From assembly GCA_019155205.2 (NCBI GenBank), contig JAHNZQ020000004.1, forward strand, positions 4,778,484-4,842,483: a DNA stretch of 64,000 nt, written 5' to 3'. Position 1 is the stretch's first letter. Every line of letters begins with the position of its first letter. Of the stretch, positions 1 through 8,850 are shown one piece after another. A program made the position numbers and the translations under genes. Below the pieces are notes generated by a model. The model worked only from the letters and a program-made list of their open reading frames with translations. It had not been told where the DNA came from and made no database searches. This DNA comes from Gracilaria vermiculophylla (taxonomy: Eukaryota > Rhodophyta > Florideophyceae > Gracilariales > Gracilariaceae).

Positions 1-115
1 GCAGAGGTGTATGTGTTCACATTCGTGACCCACCGCTGTTCCTCAGCTTTGGCCAACCCGACCACACGGCCCCCCGCGACCGCCCTGCCGCCCGCTCCCG
101 GAAACGCCCACCACC
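1..115 (+). repeat. Copy of the 159-bp repeat core upstream of WDR33
   Basis: These 115 bases are identical, base for base, to 2096-2210 in the array downstream of the WDR33 gene, in the same orientation. They form the upstream flank of the gene and run directly into the C-rich tract. The unit is probably cut by the window edge. The arrangement is either part of a tandem duplication whose other copy lies to the left, or an assembly join at a repeat. Confidence 0.9.
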
Positions 116-145
116 CCCACCACCCCCACCACCCCCCCCCCCCCC

Positions 146-216
<71 letters not shown>

Positions 217-238
217 CCGCCGCGCCGCCCCCCCCCCC
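116..238 (+). repeat. C-rich microsatellite with a long homopolymer
   Basis: A CCA/CCC tract becomes an almost pure C run from about 131 to 215, with one A at 146, followed by a short CCG stretch and another C run. It ends about 10 bases before the WDR33 ATG, so it lies in the 5' untranslated region or core promoter. The complementary G strand could form G-quadruplexes and the C strand an i-motif. Homopolymers of this length are also prone to assembly and length errors. Confidence 0.85.
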
Positions 239-247
239 TCCGCAAAA

Positions 248-1579
248 ATGGCCGCCTTCGACAGCACCTTCGCCCTGGCCGGCGCCAACAGCGCGTACGG
301 CCGCCCGCCGCGCAACGACGTGTTCGACGGCAAGCAGCTGCGCAAGGCCGTCGCGCGCCGCACCGTCGACTTCAACTCCTCCGCCATGCGCTGGTTCCTG
401 GACCGCGCGTGGCAGAGCGAGCTGGGCACCGACACGCCGGCCATCCAGCCCAACATGGAGTCCACCGTCAACCTCGTGCCGCCGGCCGCCGCGCAGATGG
501 CGCGCAACCCCGTCACCACCGCCTGCACCAAATTCGTGCACAGCAGCATGAACAAGCCGGGCTGCCCCATCCACGCGTGCAAGTGGACGCCGGAGGGCAA
601 GCGCCTCATCACCGGCGCCAAGACCGGCGAGTTCACCCTGTGGCAGGGCCTCACCTTCAACTTCGAGACCATCCTGCAGGCGCACGACACCGAGCTGCGC
701 ACCATCATCTGGAGCCACGACGAGAACTGGATGCTGTCGGGCGACCAGAGCGGCACCGTCAAGTACTGGCAGAGCAACATGAACAACCTGCAGGCCTTCC
801 GCGCCCACGACGACACCATCCGCGACCTCACCTTCTCGCACACCGACGCCAAGTTTGCCTCCTGCTCCGACGACAACACCGTCAAGGTGTGGGACTTTGT
901 GCGCATCCACCAGGAGCGCGTGCTGCACGGCCACGGCTGGGACGTGCGCTGCGTCGACTGGCACCCCAGCTACCCGATCCTCGCCTCGGGCTCCAAGGAC
1001 GCCAACCTCAAGATCTGGGACGCCAAGACCGGCCAGAACCTCACCACGCTGCACGCCCACAAGAAGACCGTCGTCAAGGTCAAGTGGAGCGCCAACGGCA
1101 ACTGGCTGCTGTCGGGCTCGCAGGACCAGCTCATCAAGATCTACGACATCCGCATGATGAAGGAGTTCCAAGCCTTCCGCGGCCACAAGCGCGAGGTCAC
1201 CTCCATGCAGTGGCACCCGCAGCACGACAACTTCTTCGCGTCGGGCGCCTACGACGGCGCCATTTACTTTTGGGTCGTCGGCCACTCCGACCCCGTCGCC
1301 TCCGTCCTGTGCGCCCACCAGTCCTCCGTGTGGGACCTCGACTGGCACCCCATGGGGCACATTCTCGCCACCTCGTCCAACGACCACGCCACCAAGTTCT
1401 GGACGCGCCAGCGCCCCGGCGACCAGATGAACGACAAGTACAGCACCTCTGCCCACAACAACGACGACGCCGACCGCCCCAACATGAGGGGCGGCCGCAA
1501 CAACGCCAAGCGCAACCGCCACAGTTTTGGGCAACCCGACCACGGCCCCCGCGACCGCTCTGCTGCCCGCTCCCGGTAA
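248..1579 (+). CDS. WDR33/Pfs2/FY-type WD40 polyadenylation factor
   Basis: Encodes 443 residues. The family is the WD40 subunit of the cleavage and polyadenylation machinery (WDR33 in animals, Pfs2 in yeast, FY in plants), which acts on pre-mRNA 3' ends in the nucleus. An N-terminal segment with the family pattern around MRWFLDRAWQ (about 50-60) is followed by a seven-bladed WD40 propeller (about 105-395), with GH and WD type dipeptides such as VKVWDF and LKIWDA. The ATG at 248 is preceded by AAAA and begins family-like sequence. The gene appears intronless. Nearly every codon ends in G or C, unlike all other genes here. The last 17 residues, beginning FGQPDHGPRD, and the stop codon come from the downstream 159-bp repeat rather than from a conserved tail. 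Identity is secure; the natural C-terminus is doubtful. Confidence 0.92.
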   Translation: MAAFDSTFALAGANSAYGRPPRNDVFDGKQLRKAVARRTVDFNSSAMRWFLDRAWQSELGTDTPAIQPNMESTVNLVPPAAAQMARNPVTTACTKFVHSSMNKPGCPIHACKWTPEGKRLITGAKTGEFTLWQGLTFNFETILQAHDTELRTIIWSHDENWMLSGDQSGTVKYWQSNMNNLQAFRAHDDTIRDLTFSHTDAKFASCSDDNTVKVWDFVRIHQERVLHGHGWDVRCVDWHPSYPILASGSKDANLKIWDAKTGQNLTTLHAHKKTVVKVKWSANGNWLLSGSQDQLIKIYDIRMMKEFQAFRGHKREVTSMQWHPQHDNFFASGAYDGAIYFWVVGHSDPVASVLCAHQSSVWDLDWHPMGHILATSSNDHATKFWTRQRPGDQMNDKYSTSAHNNDDADRPNMRGGRNNAKRNRHSFGQPDHGPRDRSAARSR

Positions 1580-2375
1580 CTTCAACAACAACAACAACAA
1601 CCACAACAGTCAACCGCCAGACATGTATGTGTTTACATTTGTGACCCACCGCTGTTTCTTAGCTTTGGCCAACCTGACCACGGCCCCCGCGTCCGCCCTG
1701 CCGCCCGCCCTCGGTAACGCCCGCCACCACCACCACCACCAACCACAACAACAACAACAACAACAACAAACAATCGGCAGATGTGTATGTGTTCACATTC
1801 GTAACCCACCGCTGTTCCTCAGCTTTGGCCAACCCGACCACACGGCCCCCCGCGACCGCCCTGCCGCCCGCTCCCGGTAACTCCAACAACGACAAAAACA
1901 ACAACAACAACAACAACAACCACATCAATCAAGCGTCAGACATGTATGTGTTTACATTCGTGACCCACCGCCGTTTCTCAGCTTTGGCCAACCTGACCAC
2001 GGCCCCCGCGACCGCCCTGCCGCCCGCTCCTGGTAACGCCCGCCACCACCACCACCAACACCACCAACCACAACAACAACAACAAGAAACAATCGGCAGA
2101 GGTGTATGTGTTCACATTCGTGACCCACCGCTGTTCCTCAGCTTTGGCCAACCCGACCACACGGCCCCCCGCGACCGCCCTGCCGCCCGCTCCCGGAAAC
2201 GCCCACCACCTCCACCACCTCCACCACCTCCACCACCACCACCACCACCACCACCACCACCACCAACAACAACACCAACAACACCAACAACACCAACACC
2301 AACAACACCAACAACAACACAAACCACCGGCAGTCGTGGATGTGTTTACATTCGTAACCCATCGCTGTTCCTCGA
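1527..2375 (+). repeat. 159-bp tandem repeat (minisatellite) array
   Basis: A core of about 95 bp containing GTGTTTACATTCGTGACCCA, then AGCTTTGGCCAACC, then CGCGACCGCCCTGCCGCCCG starts at about 1624, 1783, 1942 and 2101, a constant 159-bp period. A partial unit lies at the WDR33 end (from about 1527) and another at 2338-2375. Cores are separated by CAA/CCA microsatellites, which are expanded at 2206-2325. The array overlaps the WDR33 stop and ends within 10 bp of the NAA35 stop, so it is the shared 3' region of two convergent genes. Repeat cores can be read in the phase of the gene as FGQPDHTAPRDRPAARSR plus stop. Confidence 0.92.
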
Positions 2376-2380
2376 TCGTT

Positions 2381-4690
2381 TTACTGTGAGACGCGCTCGT
2401 TTCTAACCACAAACACGGGATAGTGGGCATGTTTGGAAAAGTCAAAAGAAACTCTGCAAACCACCTTTCCGGCCGCTGCCGCCACTGCGTCCGGCGCCTT
2501 GCTCAGCATCCGCGAAATCACCAGCGAGTTCTCCACGGCAACTCGCGCCGCCTTGAGCACCTGCCCGCTAATCGCATTGGGCGCACATCGCTGCGTCAGC
2601 TTTTTCGCAAACTCAAACTTGCGCCGAGCTGTCAAAAACGACTCCGCCGCATCGCGCAGTCTCAGCGTCGAAATGTTACTTTCCATCTCCCCGTCTCTCA
2701 GCGACTTTTCTTGCATCTCCAGAAACGACTGCAAGCAGTCGTGGTCCATGTACACCGGCCCGTTCTGCAGCTTGTTGAACATGCCGAATCTCTGGTCGTA
2801 CCACAGCTCGTCCGAGCCGAACGCCTTGCGCCCGGCCCTGCCCGTCGACCCGATGTACGAGCTCGTGTAATCGTATTCATCACTGCACGAAAACGCTTCC
2901 AACGCCGTAAAGTACGCCTTGCAAATCCATCGGCATCCTTCGTCCAGCAAAAAAAGGCCGAATCGCAGCGGGTGCATCGAATTGCCGCCGTTCATCCCCG
3001 TAACAAGACTCCTTTTCACATTCGTCAAAGTCATCAGCACATACCCAATGTTAAAATAAACCGCAGAGTACTCGTACTCCTGGTACAGCTCGCACTCGAA
3101 CCCAAGCAACCAGTGGTGAACCATCAACCGAGACGTGATTTCCAACGACAGGTTCTGCAGCCGCGACCGCTTGTACAGCGCCCCTTCCCCGCCATCTCTC
3201 CCTTCTTTTGACGCGCGGTTCCCCGATAAAAAAGCTTGCGCACCCGCGTGCTTTTGGTCCACATTGTCTCCGGCCGTCAGCTTCATCGCTTTCAACGACG
3301 CCTCCAGCTTGTCCTCACTAGCAACGCCCCCGCCTTCGGCTTGGTTCGCCACTCCTTGCGCCATGGCAAACCGGTCCCACCACTTCACCTCCTGAACGGC
3401 ATTGCACCTCTGGCGACCCCTGTTTCGACAGAAAATTTTAAACAGGTTGTGTATCCCTCGGTACAATTTCCCTCGTACGTCGGCGTTCATGCCGTCCAAA
3501 CTGTAATCTACTCCCAAGTCAGATGATGCAAGTCGAATGAAATGGCCCCAATGGTCTCCAAACAGCGACAAATTGTGTTCAGGGAGCATCATTCTAGCCA
3601 TCAGTGACCTTGTCAATGCCTTGGGCTTGAATTCGGAGGCGTAACACTGAACAGCATGCATTGCAACTTGCAGAGAACTTTGAAGCTCCACACTCGCGAT
3701 GGGCAACTCATCGTTCGGATTCCGGCGCGCCAGCGCCAGCAGACGCACCTTGAAAAACGCTTTTAGCTCCGCAATGATTTCAGCAAGGTAGGCGAGCGCA
3801 GCTGAAACTTCAAAAACTGGCTGGTTTCGTGGGGGCGTCGATGTCAACAAGTGCCGATTGATGGCTTCGTCGAAAACAAATTCCAACAGCGGCTCATCAA
3901 CGTCACGCATGAAGGGGCACGTGGACCAGTCGTCGACGATTTCTTCCAGCTCCGTGAGGATGCTCTCGCCGCTTTCCCACTGGTCATATCTCCACAGCCC
4001 GCCCAGGTAGTGGATCATGCGGTGAAACACAATTCGAAACTTGATCCTGAGCGCGAGCGCTCGAGTTTCGGCAGCTTCTTGGGCAGGAGCAGCTGCAACA
4101 CTTTCGTCCATATCTCTCCAAATGGTTTGCAGGATTTCTTCATCGCCATCGTCGCTTCCAGGTCGTAGCGGCCGTATTTGAAAGCCGTGGGTCCAAGTGA
4201 TAAAGTCCTCCTCATCAGCCACCCGTTCCGCTTCGACCAAATTGATGACGCTGTCCATGGTGGCAAGTTGCAAGCGCAAAAACGTAAAGAGCTCCATTTG
4301 CCGGATTTCGGCCAGACGGTGTGCATAAACGCATGAAAACACAGTTTGCGGCAGAGTATGGGAGTCCAGCCAGCTCATTTCGCACGCTGTCAGGTGATCC
4401 ATAATGTTAATAATCTGTTTTTGAGTTAGATTACTTGGTAGTTGAACTTCTCTCGCGTCCCGGACTTCTCCGCACCCCAAATCCATCTTTGGATCCATCA
4501 AGCCGATGGCGGACATTGCAGAACATAGTGTAAACGCATCCGAGTGGATCATTTCGCCAAGTTTCAGCTCGTCCTTTGCTTTTTCAAAAGACTCGGTGAC
4601 ATCTTGCCACTCATTGTGGCGGGGGTGAATAGCTGTACCATTTTGCGCAAGTTTCAGAGCAAAGTCGCCTGCCGAGTCTGCCGACGCCAT
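2381..4690 (-). CDS. NAA35: NatC auxiliary subunit NAA35 (Mak10)
   Basis: Encodes 769 residues. NAA35/Mak10 is the auxiliary subunit of the N-terminal acetyltransferase NatC, which acetylates nascent chains at the ribosome. The hallmark MDPKMD motif is at residues 65-70, inside the conserved N-terminal block (FTLCSAMSAIGLMDPKMDLG). The rest of the family is readable through to the C-terminal third, where ELYQEYEYSAVYFNIGYVLM is typical. Length fits the family (about 700-750). The ATG at 4690 opens directly on a plausible N-terminus, and no intron is needed. It converges on WDR33, with the stop codon touching the end of the satellite array. Confidence 0.93.
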   Translation of the reverse strand: MASADSAGDFALKLAQNGTAIHPRHNEWQDVTESFEKAKDELKLGEMIHSDAFTLCSAMSAIGLMDPKMDLGCGEVRDAREVQLPSNLTQKQIINIMDHLTACEMSWLDSHTLPQTVFSCVYAHRLAEIRQMELFTFLRLQLATMDSVINLVEAERVADEEDFITWTHGFQIRPLRPGSDDGDEEILQTIWRDMDESVAAAPAQEAAETRALALRIKFRIVFHRMIHYLGGLWRYDQWESGESILTELEEIVDDWSTCPFMRDVDEPLLEFVFDEAINRHLLTSTPPRNQPVFEVSAALAYLAEIIAELKAFFKVRLLALARRNPNDELPIASVELQSSLQVAMHAVQCYASEFKPKALTRSLMARMMLPEHNLSLFGDHWGHFIRLASSDLGVDYSLDGMNADVRGKLYRGIHNLFKIFCRNRGRQRCNAVQEVKWWDRFAMAQGVANQAEGGGVASEDKLEASLKAMKLTAGDNVDQKHAGAQAFLSGNRASKEGRDGGEGALYKRSRLQNLSLEITSRLMVHHWLLGFECELYQEYEYSAVYFNIGYVLMTLTNVKRSLVTGMNGGNSMHPLRFGLFLLDEGCRWICKAYFTALEAFSCSDEYDYTSSYIGSTGRAGRKAFGSDELWYDQRFGMFNKLQNGPVYMDHDCLQSFLEMQEKSLRDGEMESNISTLRLRDAAESFLTARRKFEFAKKLTQRCAPNAISGQVLKAARVAVENSLVISRMLSKAPDAVAAAAGKVVCRVSFDFSKHAHYPVFVVRNERVSQ

Positions 4691-5544
4691 TCATACAATA
4701 TTCAAAAGCAGTAATGTTCGAGAATGGTTACTCATCAAAGTTTTCGCCGCCGGCAAGCAGTTCAATTGCAACACGCATGTGGGGACGAAAAGAGCATGCA
4801 ACGGCGAGAGACGATGCAGAAATGAGAGAATCTGTAGGCTCTGAGCACGCCTGTGAAGGTATCAAAGTCTCTGGCTCTTTTCGTAGGTGCGCACCCAGTG
4901 AAAGCTGTGACATGGGGCAGCACTTGGCAACGGCGTTTTGGGAGAGACAAGCCTTGCAGAATATCCACACCACGAGCTTGATGACAAGAGTCTCGCACAT
5001 GCGCAGACCGAGAGCTGCGAGAGAGATTCGGCAGTGTCCCAGCATGGAAACCGAGCCCCAGAACGTGGGCAATTATCTCAAAAATCCGTGAAAATATAGA
5101 ACTTGAAACAACAAAATTTTCGGCATTCTTGCGCAGCAGCCTGAACGGCGCCATAATCTGTGGAGCGCGAGACATGTTGTAGATGATCGCATCCAGGCGC
5201 GCTATGCTGCACAGATTCCCCAAGCCCAGCGGCAGTGTGGTGGTACAACGCTTGACAACCTTTTGCTGTGATTGGAGCCCCGCCCTACGGGTCGCCATCG
5301 CGCTTCCTCATCCTACGGCATTCCGACGAAAGGGACAGACCGCTCCATCCGGCTTTTCATTGCGACGATACCCCGGTACACCACAATACACCGGACACAG
5401 CGCGCCGTCGCGGAGCAAGAGTACTGCGTCTGGCCCCAAACCGAATTGCGTCGTCATTCGTGACCGCACGGCCAAGCCACGACCCACCCAGTTTGTTATT
5501 TCACGGTGTAGACTTCATGCTCAGCGCTTACCTCTTCGTATGAC
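4691..5544. other. Intergenic, divergent NAA35 / TFIIB-like promoters
   Basis: Holds the start regions of both divergent genes. A minus-strand reading frame of 178 codons (4762-5298) and short plus-strand frames are open here but resemble no family I know and lack convincing composition. No RNA gene or repeat was recognised. Confidence 0.5.
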
Positions 5545-8214
5545 ATGCTGGGGTCGCGGAAGACCTGCCCAAACTGTCACGACACCAATCTCAGAAGAGT
5601 GTACGTTTTGCGTCTTGAAGCGCGGCCTTCGGGATAACCCTGCCCGTGCTAACGAGTATTTGTACCATCGCCTCTTTTGTCGTGTGACCAAACTACAGGC
5701 CAGTGAACCGCACCATTCAATGTTCAAGATGCAAGCTCGTTTTAGAGGAGCGTGCGGTTGGGGACCTCTCCGAAACTCATGTCGTCACCCAAACCGAAGA
5801 GCCACATTTCGTCGTTCCTCCAGATGCCTTGCTCACGAATATTGTCGACGTAAGTTAAAACAAGTGCGTCCCAGTTCGGCACAGGTTGACCTTCGCAGCG
5901 TCTAACACTTCTTCGGCCATTGGGTTCTCCACTGCGATTGCATTCGAGAAAGGATAATCCTAGAGACCCATACTGCACACCCGGTTTCATCTCGGTTTTT
6001 CGAATGCTTTCACCTCTCCGAGAACCTTTATTTACCACTTCTTCACGAACCTACAGCGGGGCACTAGCTGAAATGGAACGTCTCATAGGTGATGCATTGT
6101 TTGCGGGATATATTGGGTACAATGGCCGGGCCCCGGGTGGGGTGCCGCTCAAGAAGGAGGAAAGCGTTGAAGGCCCGGAGCGGAACAAATCTGGTGGAGA
6201 CGCGCGGCATACCCTAGTAGCTTACTTTGAGATCGTCGAGCTTGCGAGCATTCTTGGTGTTGACAAGGAAACGATCAATCTCGCAGTGCGCATTTTCCGT
6301 CACACCGCGAGCAACACAAGTTTAAGAAACAGAAACGTGGAGTGTCTTGCAACAGCCGCTTTTGTTGCTGCGGCGGAAAGACGCTGGTTTGAATACGAGG
6401 CATGGACGAAGAAAAAAAACGAAGAAAACGCCGCTTATGCTACTCATTCAATGTCATTCAACGGGAGTAAGTTGGGATCTATAACTAGAGGAAAAGATAG
6501 CGAAATGGATAGGCTGCATAGCGAAAAGAATGGAGTTTATGAAAGAACCTCGGACATGATGATGTTAGATGACAGTATTACGGCTGAGAAGGTATCTATG
6601 GCTCTCGCGATCGATGAAGAAGACGCATTTGGGAAGGAGATGTCTCTCAATGCTACAGACGAAGCAGAAATCGTTGCACGAACGGAACAAGAATCTATAA
6701 AAGAAGAGCCCGTCGAACCAGCGCCTGTTGAAAACGCAGTTGACCTGAATCATGACGAAAGTGAAGAAGGAGATCCATGGCCAATACCCCCACGACATTT
6801 GTCTCTTGACGAAATCTCTAGTGCCGCCAATCTTGATGTGAACGAGGTGACTCGGTACTTGAAAGTGGTTCGTATAGCGTTGCGGAAACAGCGCCCTGAA
6901 AGCAGCTCATCTGTTACTGGACACATGCCGTTGTTTTGTCGTCGTTTAGATCTCCCAGCAAAGACACAAAAGCTTGCTATTGGTATCGCGGAGAACGCTA
7001 TGCGTAACAACATTTGCTCACGACGGAATCCTGTATCCATCTCTGCCGCTGCCATTTACCTCGCTTGTCAGATGGATGGAGTTCGAAAGACGCAGACCGA
7101 AATATGCAGAGCCACGAACCTTACGGAAGTCACACTGCGAAAGGTTTATAAAGAACTGAATCGGGAGCATGCTGCTATAATCCCAGCTTGGTTTAAGTCT
7201 GAGCAGCACATTGTGGACAAGAAGTCTCCATCTGAAAGCCTTGGCGGCCGACAAACTCAGCAAGAAATGGCGGTTGCAGAAATGAAAGTCCCACAGGACA
7301 GCGTTTTCACTTCGCAAAAGCAGAAGAGTACCGTTTCAGACGTTGAAGACAACCATGACCAAAGTCTGCCTGTACCACCACCGCTACCTCCAGGATTTGC
7401 TAAGCGGAAGGCTTCGGGCACCAAAGACCCAGCTCTTCCGCCTCTCCCTGCTCTACCTCCTCGCCCGGAGCAGACTACGCCGCCGTGCCCAAGTGTGAAT
7501 GCTTCCAATGCTTTGATGGCAATGATGTCGAACCCGGCGATGCAGGCGTTTGCAAGTGCTTTTTCTATGATGCCGCAATTAATGATGCCTCCACCGCCGC
7601 CTCCTTTGCCAGTGCTTCCTCGCGTGAGTTCGAAGAAGAATGAATCACAAAGTGGCTGTGAAGGAAATGCGCCAGGAACCCAGAATCAGCAGTCCCCTAT
7701 GGAGGACGATGTACATTCACGACCGCAGGCAGCGGAGAAAATGAAGAACAGCCCAAAAAGTGCAGAAACGACCAATGAGGGATGGCCCAACACTCATACC
7801 TCAAGTGCTCAACCTCAAATGAATGACTTCTTAAAGAATGCAAACGTCGCAAACCCGAGTTCGAGCACATTTCCGCAAGACGCTCAGAACGTCATGGCCG
7901 GAATGCAGTCAATGATAGGGATGATGAAAGCCATGCAAGCGTTTCAAGCGATGCAACAACTTCAATCTGGAGAAAAGAGCAACGGTGCGAGAGGCTCTGA
8001 CACGAACCCATGGGCCGCCATGGCTTCCTTCATGCAATCACAAAGTTCAAACGTGGACATTAATCGATCGTCTGCGACTGACACAACGATAACGCGGAGT
8101 CAGAATGCCTCCGAATCTGTGGAGAAGGAGCAGAAGGCCCCCTCGTCTAGTGAGCCTCAACAATCACGCTTATCCTCATCGACAGCCTCTAAGGCGAAAT
8201 CTGATGGCTTTTAA
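5545..8214 (+). CDS. TFIIB-family transcription factor, spliced, unusually long
   Basis: Exons are inferred as 5545-5600, 5699-5849 and 5899-8214 (introns of 98 and 49 nt, GTACGT..ACAG and GTAAGT..GCAG), giving 840 residues. The first splice joins CPNC (residues 8-11) to CSRC (27-30), an exact C-X2-C-X15-C-X2-C TFIIB zinc ribbon, which strongly supports the intron. The large exon encodes cyclin fold 1 (AYFEIVELASILGV ... NRNVECLATAAFVAAAERRW). An acidic insertion of about 130 residues follows, then the fold resumes (LSLDEISSAANLDVNEVTRY). Cyclin fold 2 contains PVSISAAAIYLACQ and LTEVTLRKVYKEL. The C-terminal 300 residues are low complexity, rich in Pro, Met, Gln and Ser. Ordinary TFIIB is about 320 residues. 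The family recruits RNA polymerase to promoters. Whether this is general TFIIB or a specialised paralogue cannot be told. The start at 5545 is the only ATG before the ribbon after an in-frame stop at 5509; the second intron is less certain than the first. Confidence 0.85.
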
Positions 8215-8850
8215 AGAGTACACAGTATACACGGTACTGACTGCTAACTTGTATCAATTTCGCTACGGTTTTCTTGGCCTTCATACTGCACATATAATCG
8301 CAACACGTAAATTGTAAACCATTGTATAAGCGCAAACCCAGCAAGTGAGATGATTTTCTCGCCAACACACCGCTCGTTCGTTGTTCTTCTCCAGACCATT
8401 CTTGCCATTCCAATTTTTTTGAGCATTCTAAAACTCCAGGATTCTGTAGATTAGAGACTGGGCTGTCGCATCGTTAGAAAGTTAATGGTTTTACTTGGGT
8501 TCCTAACCACATGAGTGTACAAGCTATTGAGGGAAACTTCAACTCATCTAGGAAACCGTGCCAAAATTCGTTGCGAAACACATGAACTTCTACGGAAACT
8601 TGACTCCAACTGCTTCATCGAGAGTACACCGTCGTCGCCTCAGCTAGATTGTGTCCGGCAAGTTGGATTTCTTCATGGGGCGCATTCACTGAGCTTTTGA
8701 GCCAACGTTAAACATCAGCAGTGACCGAGGCATGCACATTTTTGTGCCATTTTCCGCATTAATCCCCATAGCGTTGACCACGTAAGTTAAGGTCATCTGT
8801 TCTTGGTAGAAAGCCGTTGCTACCTGTATGTTGCAGAGGAACTCGAGATA
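8215..8850. other. Intergenic, convergent TFIIB-like / APC1
   Basis: An AT-richer 3' region shared by the two converging genes. Only short meaningless frames; no repeat or RNA recognised. Confidence 0.5.

Noticed and set aside
7..1644. Large overlapping frames on both strands across the WDR33 gene (up to 545 codons)
   Set aside because: They are Pro/Arg/His or Gly/Val/Ala low-complexity shadows of a GC-rich gene and the C-tract. Only the 248-1579 frame shows WD40 repeats.
1783..2406. Frames of up to 207 codons in the satellite array
   Set aside because: They consist only of translated microsatellite (His, Pro, Gln, Asn, Gly, Val) and the repeat core.
4762..5298. 178-codon minus-strand frame between NAA35 and the TFIIB-like gene
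   Set aside because: Basic and Ser/Cys-rich without a family pattern, and it overlaps two other equally weak frames in a divergent promoter region.
5183..5905. 240-codon plus-strand frame before the TFIIB-like gene
   Set aside because: It is out of frame with the zinc ribbon that splicing recovers, and its product is unlike any known protein.
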